This document shows positions 52,956 through 62,960 of a stretch of 64,000 nucleotides of DNA, piece by piece; the stretch's first letter is position 1, and each line of letters begins with the position of its first letter. The DNA is from Anaerotignum propionicum. GTDB lineage: Bacteria; Bacillota; Clostridia; Lachnospirales; Anaerotignaceae. The notes beneath the pieces are model-generated. The model did no database searches, was not told the origin of the DNA, and saw only the letters and a program-made list of their open reading frames with translations. Location: assembly GCF_024461735.1 (NCBI RefSeq), contig NZ_JANGAD010000008.1, positions 62,001-126,000 on the forward strand. The letters are read 5' to 3'. Made by a program: the position numbers and the translations under genes.

Positions 52956-54863
52956 TCAGCCTCGCTCACCACGATTTTTCTCTATTTCCTCAGCCAATTC
53001 TGTCAGTTCCATCCAGCGCTCCATTCGGCTTTCCAATTTAAGCTCCAACTCTTCTTTTTCCAGCGACAACCTTTGCAGCTCTGTATAATCTGTGGTACAG
53101 CCTTCCATTACTTTGTTCATTAACCATATTTTTTCTTCTATTTTTGCTATTTCTACCCCTATGGTATCATATTCACGTTGGTCTTTATAGCTCATTTTTG
53201 TAACTGGACTTTTTTCCTTTACGGCTTCTACTTTGTGAGGTCTAGTCACCTCCACTGTGTCGGGTTCTTCTTTTTCTTTCGCTGCCTTAAAATCAGAATA
53301 GCCACCTTCATATTGCTTAATTCTTCCATCTCCAAGGAAGGCGAAAATACGATTCACTGTTTTATCCAAAAAATATCTATCATGGGATACAGCAATAACC
53401 GCACCTTGAAAATCTTGTAAATATTCTTCTAAAATCATCAAAGTTTCCAAATCCAAATCATTGGTTGGTTCATCTAAAAAAAGAATATTAGGTGCTCCCA
53501 TTAAAACCCTTGCCAAATAAAGTCTTCTTTTTTCACCACCAGAAAGCATGGAAATGGGACCTCTTTGCATATCCGCAGGGAATAAAAATTTTTCAAGCAT
53601 TTGAGACGCACTTATTCTTCCATCTCCTGTCTGGATATACTCCGCCACCTCACGAATATAATCCAAAACCTTCATGGTCTCGTCCATACCATCATTCTCT
53701 TGAGAGAAAATTCCGATTTTCACAGTCTCCCCTCTCTCAATCATGCCACTGTCCGGCTGCAGTTTCCCTATCATCATCTTCAATAGTGTAGTTTTACCAC
53801 ACCCGTTGTCTCCCGTGATACCAATGCGGTCATCCCTTAAGACTATATAGCTAAAATCCTTTATATAAAACTTATCATCGTAAGCCTTTGAAATATTTTT
53901 TAATTCTATGGTCTTTTTCCCTAGGCGGCTGCCAATAGATGATAGGGCAACGTTCTGCTTTTCCTCTGGTGCCTTTATGGCAGATACTTCATCAAAACGT
54001 TGTAATCTTGCTTTTTGCTTTGTTGATCTTGCTTGGGCCCCACGGCGTACCCATTCCAGCTCACTGCGCAAAAAGTTTTGACGCTTTCGCTCTCCTGCGG
54101 CTTCAAGCTCTTCCCTTTCAGCTTTCAGTTCTAAAAAGTTGGTATAATTACCTTGGTAGGAATAAAGCTGACCTTTATCCAACTCAAGTGTCCGATTGGC
54201 AACTCGGTCAAGAAAATATCTATCATGGGTTACCATAAGCAGAGCTTTTGCATATTTCTCTAAATGCTTTTCTAAACACTCCACTGTTTCATGGTCAATA
54301 TGATTGGTTGGCTCATCTAATATCAATAGCTCCACCGGAGCGATCAAGGCTGCCGCCAACGCTACTCTTTTCTTTTGTCCTCCCGAAAGGGTATCTACCT
54401 TTTGCCCAAAATCTACAATCCCAAGGCGGGTCAAAATATTCTTGGCTTCACTTTCCAAAGACCATGCCTCAGCCTTATCCATTTCCTCTGTCAGCCTTGC
54501 GGATAATGCCGCCATATTTTTATCCTGAGGGTTTGCATTCAACTGCTCCAAAGTCTCCTCATATTCTCTGACCAAGGAAAGCTTTGGATTCTCCCCCGCA
54601 AAAACATGCTGTAGTATAGTAGTTCCCTCCATAAATTCAGGATTCTGAGAAAGATATGCAATTCTCATTCCATTCATGGTAATCACTTCACCGCTATCTG
54701 CGTGTCCAACACCAGCTACGATTTTTAATAATGTGGATTTTCCAGCACCGTTGACACCTATAACACCAATTTTATCCCCTTCATGGATACTAAATGAAAT
54801 ATCATCAAAAATAACCCTTGTTCCGTAGCTTTTACGAATGTGCTCTGCAGTCAATAAAACCAT
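52956..54863 (-). CDS. ABC-F family ATPase (Uup-like)
   Basis: A 635-residue protein with two ABC domains and no membrane helices: Walker A GVNGAGKST and GDNGCGKTT, signatures LSGGQKKRVALA and LSGGEKRRLYLA, Walker B LLILDEPTNHIDHET and ILFLDEPTNDLDLET. The linker between them (about 240-310) is the Lys/Arg/Glu-rich P-site tRNA-interaction motif, and a C-terminal coiled coil (about 550-630) resembles Uup/YdiF types. ABC-F proteins act on ribosomes or in DNA transactions; antibiotic resistance cannot be inferred. ATG at 54863 follows GGAGGAAG. Confidence 0.92.
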   Translation of the reverse strand: MVLLTAEHIRKSYGTRVIFDDISFSIHEGDKIGVIGVNGAGKSTLLKIVAGVGHADSGEVITMNGMRIAYLSQNPEFMEGTTILQHVFAGENPKLSLVREYEETLEQLNANPQDKNMAALSARLTEEMDKAEAWSLESEAKNILTRLGIVDFGQKVDTLSGGQKKRVALAAALIAPVELLILDEPTNHIDHETVECLEKHLEKYAKALLMVTHDRYFLDRVANRTLELDKGQLYSYQGNYTNFLELKAEREELEAAGERKRQNFLRSELEWVRRGAQARSTKQKARLQRFDEVSAIKAPEEKQNVALSSIGSRLGKKTIELKNISKAYDDKFYIKDFSYIVLRDDRIGITGDNGCGKTTLLKMMIGKLQPDSGMIERGETVKIGIFSQENDGMDETMKVLDYIREVAEYIQTGDGRISASQMLEKFLFPADMQRGPISMLSGGEKRRLYLARVLMGAPNILFLDEPTNDLDLETLMILEEYLQDFQGAVIAVSHDRYFLDKTVNRIFAFLGDGRIKQYEGGYSDFKAAKEKEEPDTVEVTRPHKVEAVKEKSPVTKMSYKDQREYDTIGVEIAKIEEKIWLMNKVMEGCTTDYTELQRLSLEKEELELKLESRMERWMELTELAEEIEKNRGERG

Positions 54864-55081
54864 TTTGCTTCCTCCAATATGTAAACCTCTGTCATAACTC
54901 CAGAGGCAAAAGTTCAACGTCTCCCGTATCTAGGATGCTAAAATTCTAAGAGATATTCTCAAAATTCATTTCATAATGGCTTTGCACCTAAAAGAGAATT
55001 TCTTCTCCTTTGTGATTCCACTTGAAAACCAGGGTTTTCGAGCATTCCTAAAAGTATCACATTATTTCATAGAAAAAATCA

Positions 55082-55987
55082 TTAATCCTCTTTCTTATCC
55101 TCATTCTCCATAGCATTCCCGCCCTCCGTAGATTTGAGAACAAGCTTTTCCTGTCGTCCCTTCCATACCAAAAAAGCTGCCGCCGCAACAATAAATATTG
55201 CAGATAGCACCTGAGAAACGGCAAACCCGCCCCATTGCAGCTGATCCGTTCGCAAACCTTCAATCCACACTCTGCCTAAACCATAGCCAAGGAAGTATAA
55301 TCCAGCTATTTCACCGTGAAACTTCTTCCTGCGGCTCATAAAAATCAAAAGGGCTAACACTCCTAAATTCCATAATGATTCATACAAAAACGTTGGATGT
55401 ACCTGAATATATTCAACGCCATTGACCATTTGTAATTGGCTCAATGTGTTATCTGAAATATCTCCAAGGCGTACCTGAGAAAGCTGATAACGCATAGCAA
55501 ATAAATTGTTTGTGAAATCACCAAAGGCCTCACGGTTGAAAAAATTCCCCCAACGCCCCAATACCTGCCCTAAAACCAAACTTGGGGCAGCAGTGTCCGC
55601 CAACTGCCAAAAATTTATTTTTTTTATTTTAGAATATACTAACGCTGTTAATACGCCACCGATAACTCCACCGTAAATGGCAAGACCGCCCTCTCGTGTA
55701 GCAAAAATCTTTAAGGGATTATCCTTGTAGGTATCCCAAGAAAATGCAACATAATATAATCTGGCACAAATAATAGCAAAAACCAATGCATAAAGGGCAA
55801 AATCCAAATAGGTATCAGGATCCTGGCCTGTTCTTTTCGCTTCATGCATGGCAAGCAATAGTCCTAATAAAACCGCTGTGCCAATAAATATTCCGTACCA
55901 GTAAACTTCTTTTCCGAAAATTGTAAACGCAACTCTGTTTAAATGATTTATTTCTATTCCCAAATGAGGGAACCATATTTCAGGCAT
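55082..55987 (-). CDS. lgt: prolipoprotein diacylglyceryl transferase
   Basis: Membrane enzyme that attaches diacylglycerol to the lipobox Cys of prelipoproteins, such as the two lipoproteins in this window. The 301-residue protein has seven helices with GGLAIYGGVIGG, LVLGQVLGRWGNFFNREAFG (catalytic Arg/Asn loop) and HPTFLYESLWN. The C-terminal 30 residues are charged. Stands alone, with unrelated genes on both sides. Confidence 0.95.
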   Translation of the reverse strand: MPEIWFPHLGIEINHLNRVAFTIFGKEVYWYGIFIGTAVLLGLLLAMHEAKRTGQDPDTYLDFALYALVFAIICARLYYVAFSWDTYKDNPLKIFATREGGLAIYGGVIGGVLTALVYSKIKKINFWQLADTAAPSLVLGQVLGRWGNFFNREAFGDFTNNLFAMRYQLSQVRLGDISDNTLSQLQMVNGVEYIQVHPTFLYESLWNLGVLALLIFMSRRKKFHGEIAGLYFLGYGLGRVWIEGLRTDQLQWGGFAVSQVLSAIFIVAAAAFLVWKGRQEKLVLKSTEGGNAMENEDKKED

Positions 55988-56271
55988 AAGCCAACCTACC
56001 TTTCATCAATACATAAAAATATAACAACACCTATTATATCATTGTAACCATTTTTGCTTAGTCTTATAGTACAGATAAGCAAGGGTTTAAAAATGAGAAA
56101 CTTAAATAATAATTTATCAGCATAATATTACTTATTGACCCATTTAGAAAAAATAATACCACATCGAGACCCGTAACTCAATGAATTCTTTCATAAAAGC
56201 TGATATCCCGCCTAAAATGCAATCACGCATAAATTAATTTAATTTATATGTAGTTCATGATAAATACATAT
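55988..56271. other. intergenic region
   Basis: About 280 bp of AT-rich sequence upstream of lgt that must include its promoter. No repeat or RNA gene seen. Confidence 0.3.
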
Positions 56272-56302
56272 AAAAAACACAGAAGCCTTTAAGGCCTCTG
56301 TG
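56272..56302 (-). terminator. terminator of the M16 peptidase pair
   Basis: CACAGAGGCCTT and AAGGCTTCTGTG on the minus strand form a 12-bp stem with one mismatch, then six T. Confidence 0.9.
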
Positions 56303-56384
56303 CTTAGGGTATGGAAAATACCCTTATCAAAATCGTAAGTTCAAGCCTTTTTACGTTAGAAACAAAGGGTAAGTCTGAATCACC

Positions 56385-57632
56385 TTAACGGATTACGGAA
56401 AGAACCATCTTCTCTTTTGCAAAAGCCTTGCTTAAAAGCTGCTCAGCTTCATTCTTTTGCACAGTTTTTAAATAACGAAACACTTGTCCTGCCGAGCAGT
56501 CTGCCATGGCCCACTCAATCTGCCCCATTACCATGCCTGATACCGACTGATTTCGACGGATAAAGCGTCCTATTTGTTTTTTGCAAATTCTACGGAAATC
56601 CTCTTCACCAATTCCCTCTTGACAAAGGGTCTCCAGATGTTGTAAAAGAAGCTCGCTCACTTCTTTTCCCCTTTCTCCCACGCCGGAAAAAGCACAAAAG
56701 GCATACTCTTCACCGTTAAAATACGCATTCCCCAGCGGCTCATCCAAATATTTTTTATAATAAGCCTCCTGATAAAAAGCACTGCTTTCACCGGCTAAAA
56801 TCTCCAACAAAATACTCATTAAAATCCGCTGTTTTATGGGTTCCTTCTCTACCGGTGTCATTTTAAAGCCAATCTGAAAAATTGGTCTAGTAATGCCCAG
56901 CTTTCCTTCTACATAGCTTTCTTTTACATTCTCCGGCTCTCTCTCAAATAGAGGTTTCTCCCCCGGCTTTTTCTTTTTCATCATACCCGCAGCTTCAACA
57001 ATTTTTTGTACTCGAATATCTCCAGCACAAATCAAACTAAAACGTTCCGGCGTATACATACAATCATATGCCTGTTGTAACACTTTATAATTGATTTTCT
57101 CCATTGCTTTCGCATCTCCCGCAATGGGGATGCGAATGGGATGATGGTGATACATCGCCTGCAAAAGCTGATAATATACACGCCAATCCGGATTATCGTC
57201 ATACATGGTAATCTCACTTTGTATAATACTCTTTTCCTGTTCTGTTTCTTCTTCTAAAAAATAAGGGTTTTGGACAAAGCTGAGTAACAACCTCAAGTTT
57301 TCAAAAAAATTCTCCTGACAACTAAAATAATATACTGTTTTCTCAGCATCGGTAAAAGCATTGGCAGAAGCACCCTGTTTGCTAAAGGTTGCAAAAGCAT
57401 CTCCCCATTTTTGTCGGAACAACCTATGCTCAATAAAATGTGCCGTTCCTTCTGGAAAGTGCAGAGGTTTTTCCTGATTCTGCGCATCGCAGGCTAAAAA
57501 ATTGGAACCTGCTTTCACCACAATGGCGGCCATCTTCTCTTCATAATCAGGCATAGGAAAAAAATAGCAGTCCATTCCAGAGGATGTTTTTGTCCAAACT
57601 GTTCCGTTTTTATCAGTATCATTTTCCCTCAT
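56385..57632 (-). CDS. M16 zinc peptidase, active-site form (YfmH-like)
   Basis: A 415-residue M16 peptidase with intact inverted zinc motif HFIEH (in GTAHFIEHRLF, near 65) and a downstream Glu in EKSIIQSEIT. It is the catalytic partner of the preceding gene, whose motif is absent. Such pairs (YfmF/YfmH, linked by annotation to EF-P 5-aminopentanol modification in Bacillus) are common in Firmicutes. Its ATG overlaps the stop of the partner by 14 bp; GGAGGTGG is in the overlap. Confidence 0.92.
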   Translation of the reverse strand: MRENDTDKNGTVWTKTSSGMDCYFFPMPDYEEKMAAIVVKAGSNFLACDAQNQEKPLHFPEGTAHFIEHRLFRQKWGDAFATFSKQGASANAFTDAEKTVYYFSCQENFFENLRLLLSFVQNPYFLEEETEQEKSIIQSEITMYDDNPDWRVYYQLLQAMYHHHPIRIPIAGDAKAMEKINYKVLQQAYDCMYTPERFSLICAGDIRVQKIVEAAGMMKKKKPGEKPLFEREPENVKESYVEGKLGITRPIFQIGFKMTPVEKEPIKQRILMSILLEILAGESSAFYQEAYYKKYLDEPLGNAYFNGEEYAFCAFSGVGERGKEVSELLLQHLETLCQEGIGEEDFRRICKKQIGRFIRRNQSVSGMVMGQIEWAMADCSAGQVFRYLKTVQKNEAEQLLSKAFAKEKMVLSVIR

Positions 57633-58878
57633 CTTTTGCCACCTCCTGACCGCTTAACAAATAAATGGCTTTCAATACGGCTTTGTTCGCCATACGACTT
57701 ACCTCTTCTGCCGTAACATTCCCAATGCGGCGCAAAAACGGTTCTAGTCCCCGCTCACCTTCACCCAAAACCTGCTCCACCGAAAAGTCAGCCATTGCCC
57801 ACGGCTGATCTGCAATGGTTCTATACTGTCTTAATAATGCAGTTTTTGCCTGCTCTAACTTTTTTTCCTCCACAATATCTTCTCCCAGCTTTTCCAACTC
57901 GTGAAGAATTCCCTTTGCAGATTTTTTAGCATCCTCAACTTTAATTCCTGTCTGCACAAACAAAAGTCCTGTTAATGGATAAGGAAAAGATTTGATGTCA
58001 TAACAAAGTCCATCCCGCTCTCTTAGGTTTTGAAATAATAAAGAATCAGGATCACCACCAAATAGCTGATTTAGTACCAGCATTGTGCCATAGCTTCTTT
58101 TGCCCCATTCTGCCTTAGTATCAAAAGCCAATACAAGCCTTGCCTGTTCCATTGGGGTATGCTCTCTAACATAAACAGGCTCTTGTCTAGTTGTGACTTC
58201 AACCTCCGTTAAGCTTTCCAAAGGTTCTCCACCTGAAAAAATTTTACGGAAAATTGTCAGCTTCCTTTTTTCCCCCTCATCGCCGCAAAAGAATATTTTA
58301 ACTGGTGCATGCTCAACAATTTTGCAATAATAGTCATATAATGATTTTCCATCAATTTCATCCAAATCCTCTTCATAACCATCAGCAGAAATTTCAAGGG
58401 GTGTTCCTTTTGCTGCCTCCTGTAAGCATCGTCTGCGGGCATACTCTTGTTTATCATCCTTCAAAGCTGCCAATCTTTTCGCCAATATTTCTTTCCGCCG
58501 ATCTACAACGGTTTCAGGAAACCCAACATGATCTACCAAAGGTTCAGAAGAAAGAGCCTTTAAAAATCCAATTGCTTCCTCTGTTTCTACCGCCTTTGCC
58601 GTTTCCAATGAGAAAACCAATAATTGTTTATCCCCTTTTTTCACAATGAAAATATCCCACAAAGCACCATACATTTCTTCCGCTGCAGTGGCTATTCGGC
58701 GAGCATCAGGATAAGCCTTGCAGCCTTCTCGCAACACCTCAGCTAATAAAGCTGTTTTTGTGGCAGTTTCTCGTTTTAAAGGTAACTCAAAAAAAAGCAA
58801 AAACAGATTTGTTTTAAACTTTTTGCCATCCAACCAATAAATTCTGCATCTTGGCGTATTTCTCTCCAAGGAATACAT
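57619..58878 (-). CDS. M16-like protein without zinc motif (YfmF-like)
   Basis: A 419-residue M16-family protein that lacks HxxEH (the N-terminal region reads LLAEVLREGCKAYPDA instead). M16B enzymes normally work as a heterodimer of one catalytic and one non-catalytic chain, so loss of the motif here is expected and not a sign of decay. The C-terminal R/Y-containing segment (FGGDPDSLLFQNLRERDGLCYDI) is conserved. First gene of the pair. Confidence 0.9.
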   Translation of the reverse strand: MYSLERNTPRCRIYWLDGKKFKTNLFLLFFELPLKRETATKTALLAEVLREGCKAYPDARRIATAAEEMYGALWDIFIVKKGDKQLLVFSLETAKAVETEEAIGFLKALSSEPLVDHVGFPETVVDRRKEILAKRLAALKDDKQEYARRRCLQEAAKGTPLEISADGYEEDLDEIDGKSLYDYYCKIVEHAPVKIFFCGDEGEKRKLTIFRKIFSGGEPLESLTEVEVTTRQEPVYVREHTPMEQARLVLAFDTKAEWGKRSYGTMLVLNQLFGGDPDSLLFQNLRERDGLCYDIKSFPYPLTGLLFVQTGIKVEDAKKSAKGILHELEKLGEDIVEEKKLEQAKTALLRQYRTIADQPWAMADFSVEQVLGEGERGLEPFLRRIGNVTAEEVSRMANKAVLKAIYLLSGQEVAKDEGK

Positions 58879-59100
58879 GTTATCACCTCATTTACTTCAT
58901 TTTGGATTATTGTTTCCCAAAGAAGTAAAAAAAATCTATGCAAATTGTGTTTTCTTTTTCTTAAGATTTGAAACTTTGGCAAATTATTTTGCTTGCGAAA
59001 AAAACAAATTATCATGTATTTCTGTTTTGTAAAGATTCACAAAAAACTCTAAGTATGATCTACTTTGGTAAAGAAGATTTTAATCAGAAAAGGGGGAATT
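58879..59100. other. intergenic region
   Basis: AT-rich, with no recognised feature. It holds the promoter for the M16 pair. Confidence 0.3.
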
Positions 59101-59109
59101 TATTATCTC

Positions 59110-59146
59110 ATTTAAAAACAAAAAAGTGTCGACTAAGCCGACACTT
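59110..59146 (-). terminator. terminator of the 7TM-GGDEF gene
   Basis: AAGTGTCG and CGACACTT on the minus strand form an 8-bp stem followed by TTTTGTTTTTAAA. Confidence 0.82.
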
Positions 59147-59281
59147 CTGCTTCATTACAACCAGATATAACATGTTACGCAAGGATTTTTTACGCCAGTC
59201 ATCCTAAAATATTTACATTGGCTTTAGGAATCTAGCTTCAATTTTTAATGCAATTTGAACCACAAATATTGATCTTTCATT

Positions 59282-60979
59282 TCAGGAAATCTCCTGAGAG
59301 GTTCTTTTGTTTAACTTCTTCTGATAATATTGAATTTTATTTTTATACATTATTTGGTCTGCTTCCTGTATTAAATGATGAACCATCTCTTTTGTTACCT
59401 TCACATCCTTCACCGACTGGCTTCCGCAGGAAATAGAAATAGGCCCGTGTTCAAAATTTTTCCACTTTTCTGTCGCCTTCTGCATCCTTTGTTGACATTC
59501 CTCATTGCTTAGCTCCGTTTGGGTCATCAAAACCACAAATTCGTCCCCGCCCAAGCGATACCATGCATCCTTTTCCTCTGGGAATGCTTCCTTGATGCTT
59601 TTTGCCGCCTCACATAAGAGTCTATCTCCCGCACCATGACCACTTTTATCATTTACGGGCTTAAGCCCATTCACATCCATTAAAATTACCGTTAGATTTT
59701 TGCAAATTGTCCCTCTCTCCTCTAAGCTTTCAATGCATTTCTCTAAAGCTACTCGATTGGGCAAATGGGTTAAAACATCTCTTAAAGCCAACTCCTTGTA
59801 AACCCGATTTTCGATTTCAACCTCAACATAACATAGAACCTTCTTGGCACAAATCCAAACAATTATAATTATAAACGACAAAACACCATATCGAAAAAAT
59901 CTTGCATTGTCCAGAGGTGCAAAAAAGAAAAATCTCAACACGTCCATCATATAGAAACTTAAAAAAACAATAATAGCGATTAAAAAGCCAGCAGTATAAT
60001 AGGACTTTTCCTTTGTGTATTCCCCCATTGAAATACCAATCAAAGCAAAAATTGTGAACAATAGAAGAATATATGTAATAGACATCATTTGAATATATTG
60101 ATATATCCCGAGAAAATTCAATATATTTTGAAGCAAAAAGTTAAGGGTAGCGGCTCCCGCCAATCGATACAAAAATCTTTTGTATCGCACCAAAACATCA
60201 CTATAAAAAATAGGTATCATAATGGGTAGAAGCATAAAAGAATTAAAAGAAAGATATGCTAATAAAATATCATTGCCAACACATAAATGAACTACCTCGC
60301 AGTTTGCGATTGACCAAATACTGCTTAACACCATCAGTATAGAAGTATGTGCTAGTAAATCGACTTTTTCACCACTCCCCATTTTTTCTCTCAGATACAT
60401 CGCCATGCAAAGTATCGTAAAAAAAAGCATTATCCCGGAAAAAACCAAAGAGGATAGTCCAGCCCGCAAGGATTCCAACATCAAAACCGACTCCGCACCC
60501 ATAAAAAAACTCGGGAGATGCAGACCCACCGTTTTCATAGGTGATTGAAACGAAACCTTGATTTCTTGACCAGCATCCTTTTCCCCTAAATCCACAATAC
60601 AAAGCACATTGGTGTTCATCTGCCGTCCCTGCTCAGGAAGTAAGCCCCGATATGAATAACGTTCTTCACCATTAATTTTCACTTGAACATCTTGAAATCT
60701 ATTTTCAAAGGCCAAAATAGTATTGTCATTTATTTTTTCTGGCAATTGCCTATAAATCTCTGCTCCGTCAGACGCCATCACAAATTCCTTGGGTAACTCT
60801 TCTATGGGATATATAACATCTCCAAGCTTCAGGTTCCATCCCTCTTTAAGCTCTGACAGCTCCCCTCGCTTCGATTGGCTCGACCCATAACGAAAAAACC
60901 CAACTGCATCAACGCATACAAAAATAAGCACCGTTATCTCTACCATATAAAGTATGTATAATAATATTTTTTTACACAT
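59282..60979 (-). CDS. 7TM-type diguanylate cyclase
   Basis: A 565-residue membrane GGDEF protein. After helix 1 there is an extracytoplasmic region (about 30-165), then seven helices (about 170-395) in a 7TMR-DISM-like arrangement and a cytoplasmic GGDEF domain (about 405-555) with MDVNGLKPVNDKSGHGAGD and intact LGGDEFVVL. No EAL or HD domain. It probably senses an external or membrane signal and makes c-di-GMP, the second such enzyme in this window. AAGGAGAG precedes the ATG. Confidence 0.92.
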   Translation of the reverse strand: MCKKILLYILYMVEITVLIFVCVDAVGFFRYGSSQSKRGELSELKEGWNLKLGDVIYPIEELPKEFVMASDGAEIYRQLPEKINDNTILAFENRFQDVQVKINGEERYSYRGLLPEQGRQMNTNVLCIVDLGEKDAGQEIKVSFQSPMKTVGLHLPSFFMGAESVLMLESLRAGLSSLVFSGIMLFFTILCMAMYLREKMGSGEKVDLLAHTSILMVLSSIWSIANCEVVHLCVGNDILLAYLSFNSFMLLPIMIPIFYSDVLVRYKRFLYRLAGAATLNFLLQNILNFLGIYQYIQMMSITYILLLFTIFALIGISMGEYTKEKSYYTAGFLIAIIVFLSFYMMDVLRFFFFAPLDNARFFRYGVLSFIIIIVWICAKKVLCYVEVEIENRVYKELALRDVLTHLPNRVALEKCIESLEERGTICKNLTVILMDVNGLKPVNDKSGHGAGDRLLCEAAKSIKEAFPEEKDAWYRLGGDEFVVLMTQTELSNEECQQRMQKATEKWKNFEHGPISISCGSQSVKDVKVTKEMVHHLIQEADQIMYKNKIQYYQKKLNKRTSQEIS

Positions 60980-61084
60980 GAGAAACTCTCCTTATCATCA
61001 TACCTTCATTATATATGGTTTCCTTAAAAATTGCTTAAAAACAGGGCAAATTCCTATGAAAACATTCCTTTCTTTATCGACAAA

Positions 61085-61123
61085 AAAACCCCAGAGAAGC
61101 CTAAGCTCCCCATAGGGTTTTCC
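61085..61123 (-). terminator. terminator of obg
   Basis: On the minus strand AAAACCC pairs with GGGGTTTT around an inner GGGAG/CTTCTC stem, followed by seven T. Confidence 0.75.
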
Positions 61124-61129
61124 TCAATC

Positions 61130-62407
61130 TTATTTCCAAAATTCAAACTCTAAATCGTAAATACGAACGGTGTCACCTTGTTCAATTCCTTTTTCTTCTA
61201 AAGCTTCAATTATGCCCTTTTCCTTCAAATATTTCTGGAAGAAAGCAAAACCTTTTTCCGTTTCAATATTGGTATAGCCAATCATTTTTTCTACACCCAC
61301 ACCGGTTACCACAAAGTAGCCATCTTCCACCTCTTCGATGGTGAAAGGTTCAACATCCACAGCAACTTCATCGTATTCTTCATAATCCTCTGCAAAAATA
61401 ATGTCCTCAGGATAGTCCTTCAAAATCAATGCAACGGCTGACAAAAGCTCATCCAATCCTTTGTTCGTTGCCGCAGAAATGGGGTATACCTTGAAGCCTT
61501 CTTTTTCATAAGTTTCCTTCAAGCGTGCCACATTTTCTGCCGCTTCGGGAATATCTGTTTTATTGGCCGCAATTACCTGGGGACGCTTTAATAATTCAGG
61601 ATTATATTCTTCCAACTCATGATTAATTTTACGAATATTCTCAACAGGATCATCCCCTTCAACACCTGCCGCATCCACAACATGGATAAAAACCTTAGTT
61701 CTTTCCACATGACGCAAAAATTCATGACCTAACCCCACACCTTCGCTGGCGCCTTCAACCAAGCCTGGAATGTCTGCCAAAACAAAGCTATCGCCAAATC
61801 TGCCCTGTACGACACCCAAATTGGGTGAAAGGGTTGTAAAATGATAGTTTGCGATTTTTGGGTTTGCATTTGTTACCATGGAAAGCAGAGTGGATTTCCC
61901 TACATTGGGGAAACCAATCAGTCCAACATCAGCAATCAATTTTAATTCTAAAATAACGTCGTATTCCTTTGCAATACGGCCTCTTTCCGCATATCTTGGG
62001 GCCTGTCTGGTTGGGGTTGCAAAATGCTGATTCCCTTTGCCGCCTTTGCCGCCAAAAATCAGTACTTTTTCTTCCCCGGCTTTACTGATATCCGCCATTA
62101 CCTTGCCGCTTTGGGCTTCACGTATAACAGTACCTACGGGCACGCGAACAGTAATGTCCTCGCCATCTTTACCGAAGCAGTTTCTTTTTTCGCCGTCCCC
62201 ACCATTTTGAGCTTTAAAAGCCCTTTTATATCGGAAATCGACTAGGGTATTCATACCCTCATCACCCACAAAAATGACACTGCCGCCTTTACCGCCGTCA
62301 CCACCGTCAGGGCCGCCATGGGTAATGTATTTGGCTCTATAAAAAGAAACCATACCGTTTCCGCCGTTTCCACCTTTAATATGAATCTTGACTCTATCTA
62401 CAAACAT
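61130..62407 (-). CDS. obgE: Obg GTPase
   Basis: Ribosome-associated GTPase, 425 residues: glycine-rich Obg fold (1-155), G domain (about 158-330) with GFPNVGKST, DIPGLVEGASEG, NKTDIP and ISAATNKG, and the C-terminal OCT domain (about 350-425). Role in 50S maturation and stress. Usually next to rpmA, as here; it has its own terminator. AGAGGTGAA precedes the ATG. Confidence 0.97.
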   Translation of the reverse strand: MFVDRVKIHIKGGNGGNGMVSFYRAKYITHGGPDGGDGGKGGSVIFVGDEGMNTLVDFRYKRAFKAQNGGDGEKRNCFGKDGEDITVRVPVGTVIREAQSGKVMADISKAGEEKVLIFGGKGGKGNQHFATPTRQAPRYAERGRIAKEYDVILELKLIADVGLIGFPNVGKSTLLSMVTNANPKIANYHFTTLSPNLGVVQGRFGDSFVLADIPGLVEGASEGVGLGHEFLRHVERTKVFIHVVDAAGVEGDDPVENIRKINHELEEYNPELLKRPQVIAANKTDIPEAAENVARLKETYEKEGFKVYPISAATNKGLDELLSAVALILKDYPEDIIFAEDYEEYDEVAVDVEPFTIEEVEDGYFVVTGVGVEKMIGYTNIETEKGFAFFQKYLKEKGIIEALEEKGIEQGDTVRIYDLEFEFWK

Positions 62408-62598
62408 TTTTTCACCTCTTTATGAATTACCTCAAACTATGTTTTGAATATCATTTTATTTTATAATATATCTTTTGCTGAAATTTTACTATAATTAACC
62501 GATTAACTTCTACGAAAAGGAATTCCTGCAAAGGCAGCTCACGGTTCACTAAAATTATATTCTTCTCTTCCATTCCCTTACAAGCTTCACCTTTTTCC

Positions 62599-62622
62599 CA
62601 AAAAGCAATATTTTTGCTTTTC
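62599..62622 (-). terminator. second hairpin after rpmA
   Basis: AAAAGCAA and TTGCTTTT around a short AT loop, 30 bp beyond the main terminator: probable tandem terminator. Confidence 0.5.
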
Positions 62623-62625
62623 ACG

Positions 62626-62655
62626 AAAAAAGCTTCAAATGGTATCATTTGAAGC
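62626..62655 (-). terminator. terminator of rplU-prp-rpmA
   Basis: GCTTCAAATG and CATTTGAAGC on the minus strand form a perfect 10-bp stem with a 4-nt loop, then six T. Confidence 0.92.
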
Positions 62656-62666
62656 CTTCGCAATTC

Positions 62667-62957
62667 TTATTCAGCGATTTCGATAGGATAAACAGAAACC
62701 TGTTTCTTATCTCTGCCTTTTCTTTCATACTTCACACGGCCATCAACCAAGGCAAATAAAGTGTCATTGCCACCTTTGCCAACATTTGTACCGGGGTGAA
62801 TCTTTGTGCCTCTTTGTGTGTATAAGATATTACCGGCCAAAACAAACTGACCATCTGCACGTTTTGCGCCAAGTCTTTTTGCATTAGAGTCACGACCATT
62901 CTTTGTGGAACCGCCGCCCTTATGATGCGCGAAGAACTGAAGGTTTAATCTGAACAT
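62667..62957 (-). CDS. rpmA: 50S ribosomal protein L27 with cleavable N-terminus
   Basis: A 96-residue L27. The N-terminus [18 protein letters not shown] carries the Firmicute extension LNLQFF that the Prp protease removes so that the mature protein starts AHHKGG, which reaches the peptidyl-transferase centre. Prp is the gene directly upstream. ATG at 62957 is preferred over GTG at 62960 because AAGGAGG is 8 nt away. Confidence 0.96.
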   Translation of the reverse strand: MFRLNLQFFAHHKGGGSTKNGRDSNAKRLGAKRADGQFVLAGNILYTQRGTKIHPGTNVGKGGNDTLFALVDGRVKYERKGRDKKQVSVYPIEIAE

Positions 62958-62960
62958 CAC

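Noticed and set aside
52956..54863. ABC-F protein as an antibiotic resistance gene
   Set aside because: It resembles Uup/YdiF types; nothing in the sequence or neighbours supports a resistance role.
57619..58878. M16 protein without HxxEH considered as a decayed gene
   Set aside because: Non-catalytic partners lacking the motif are normal in M16B pairs; the frame is full length and overlaps its catalytic partner.
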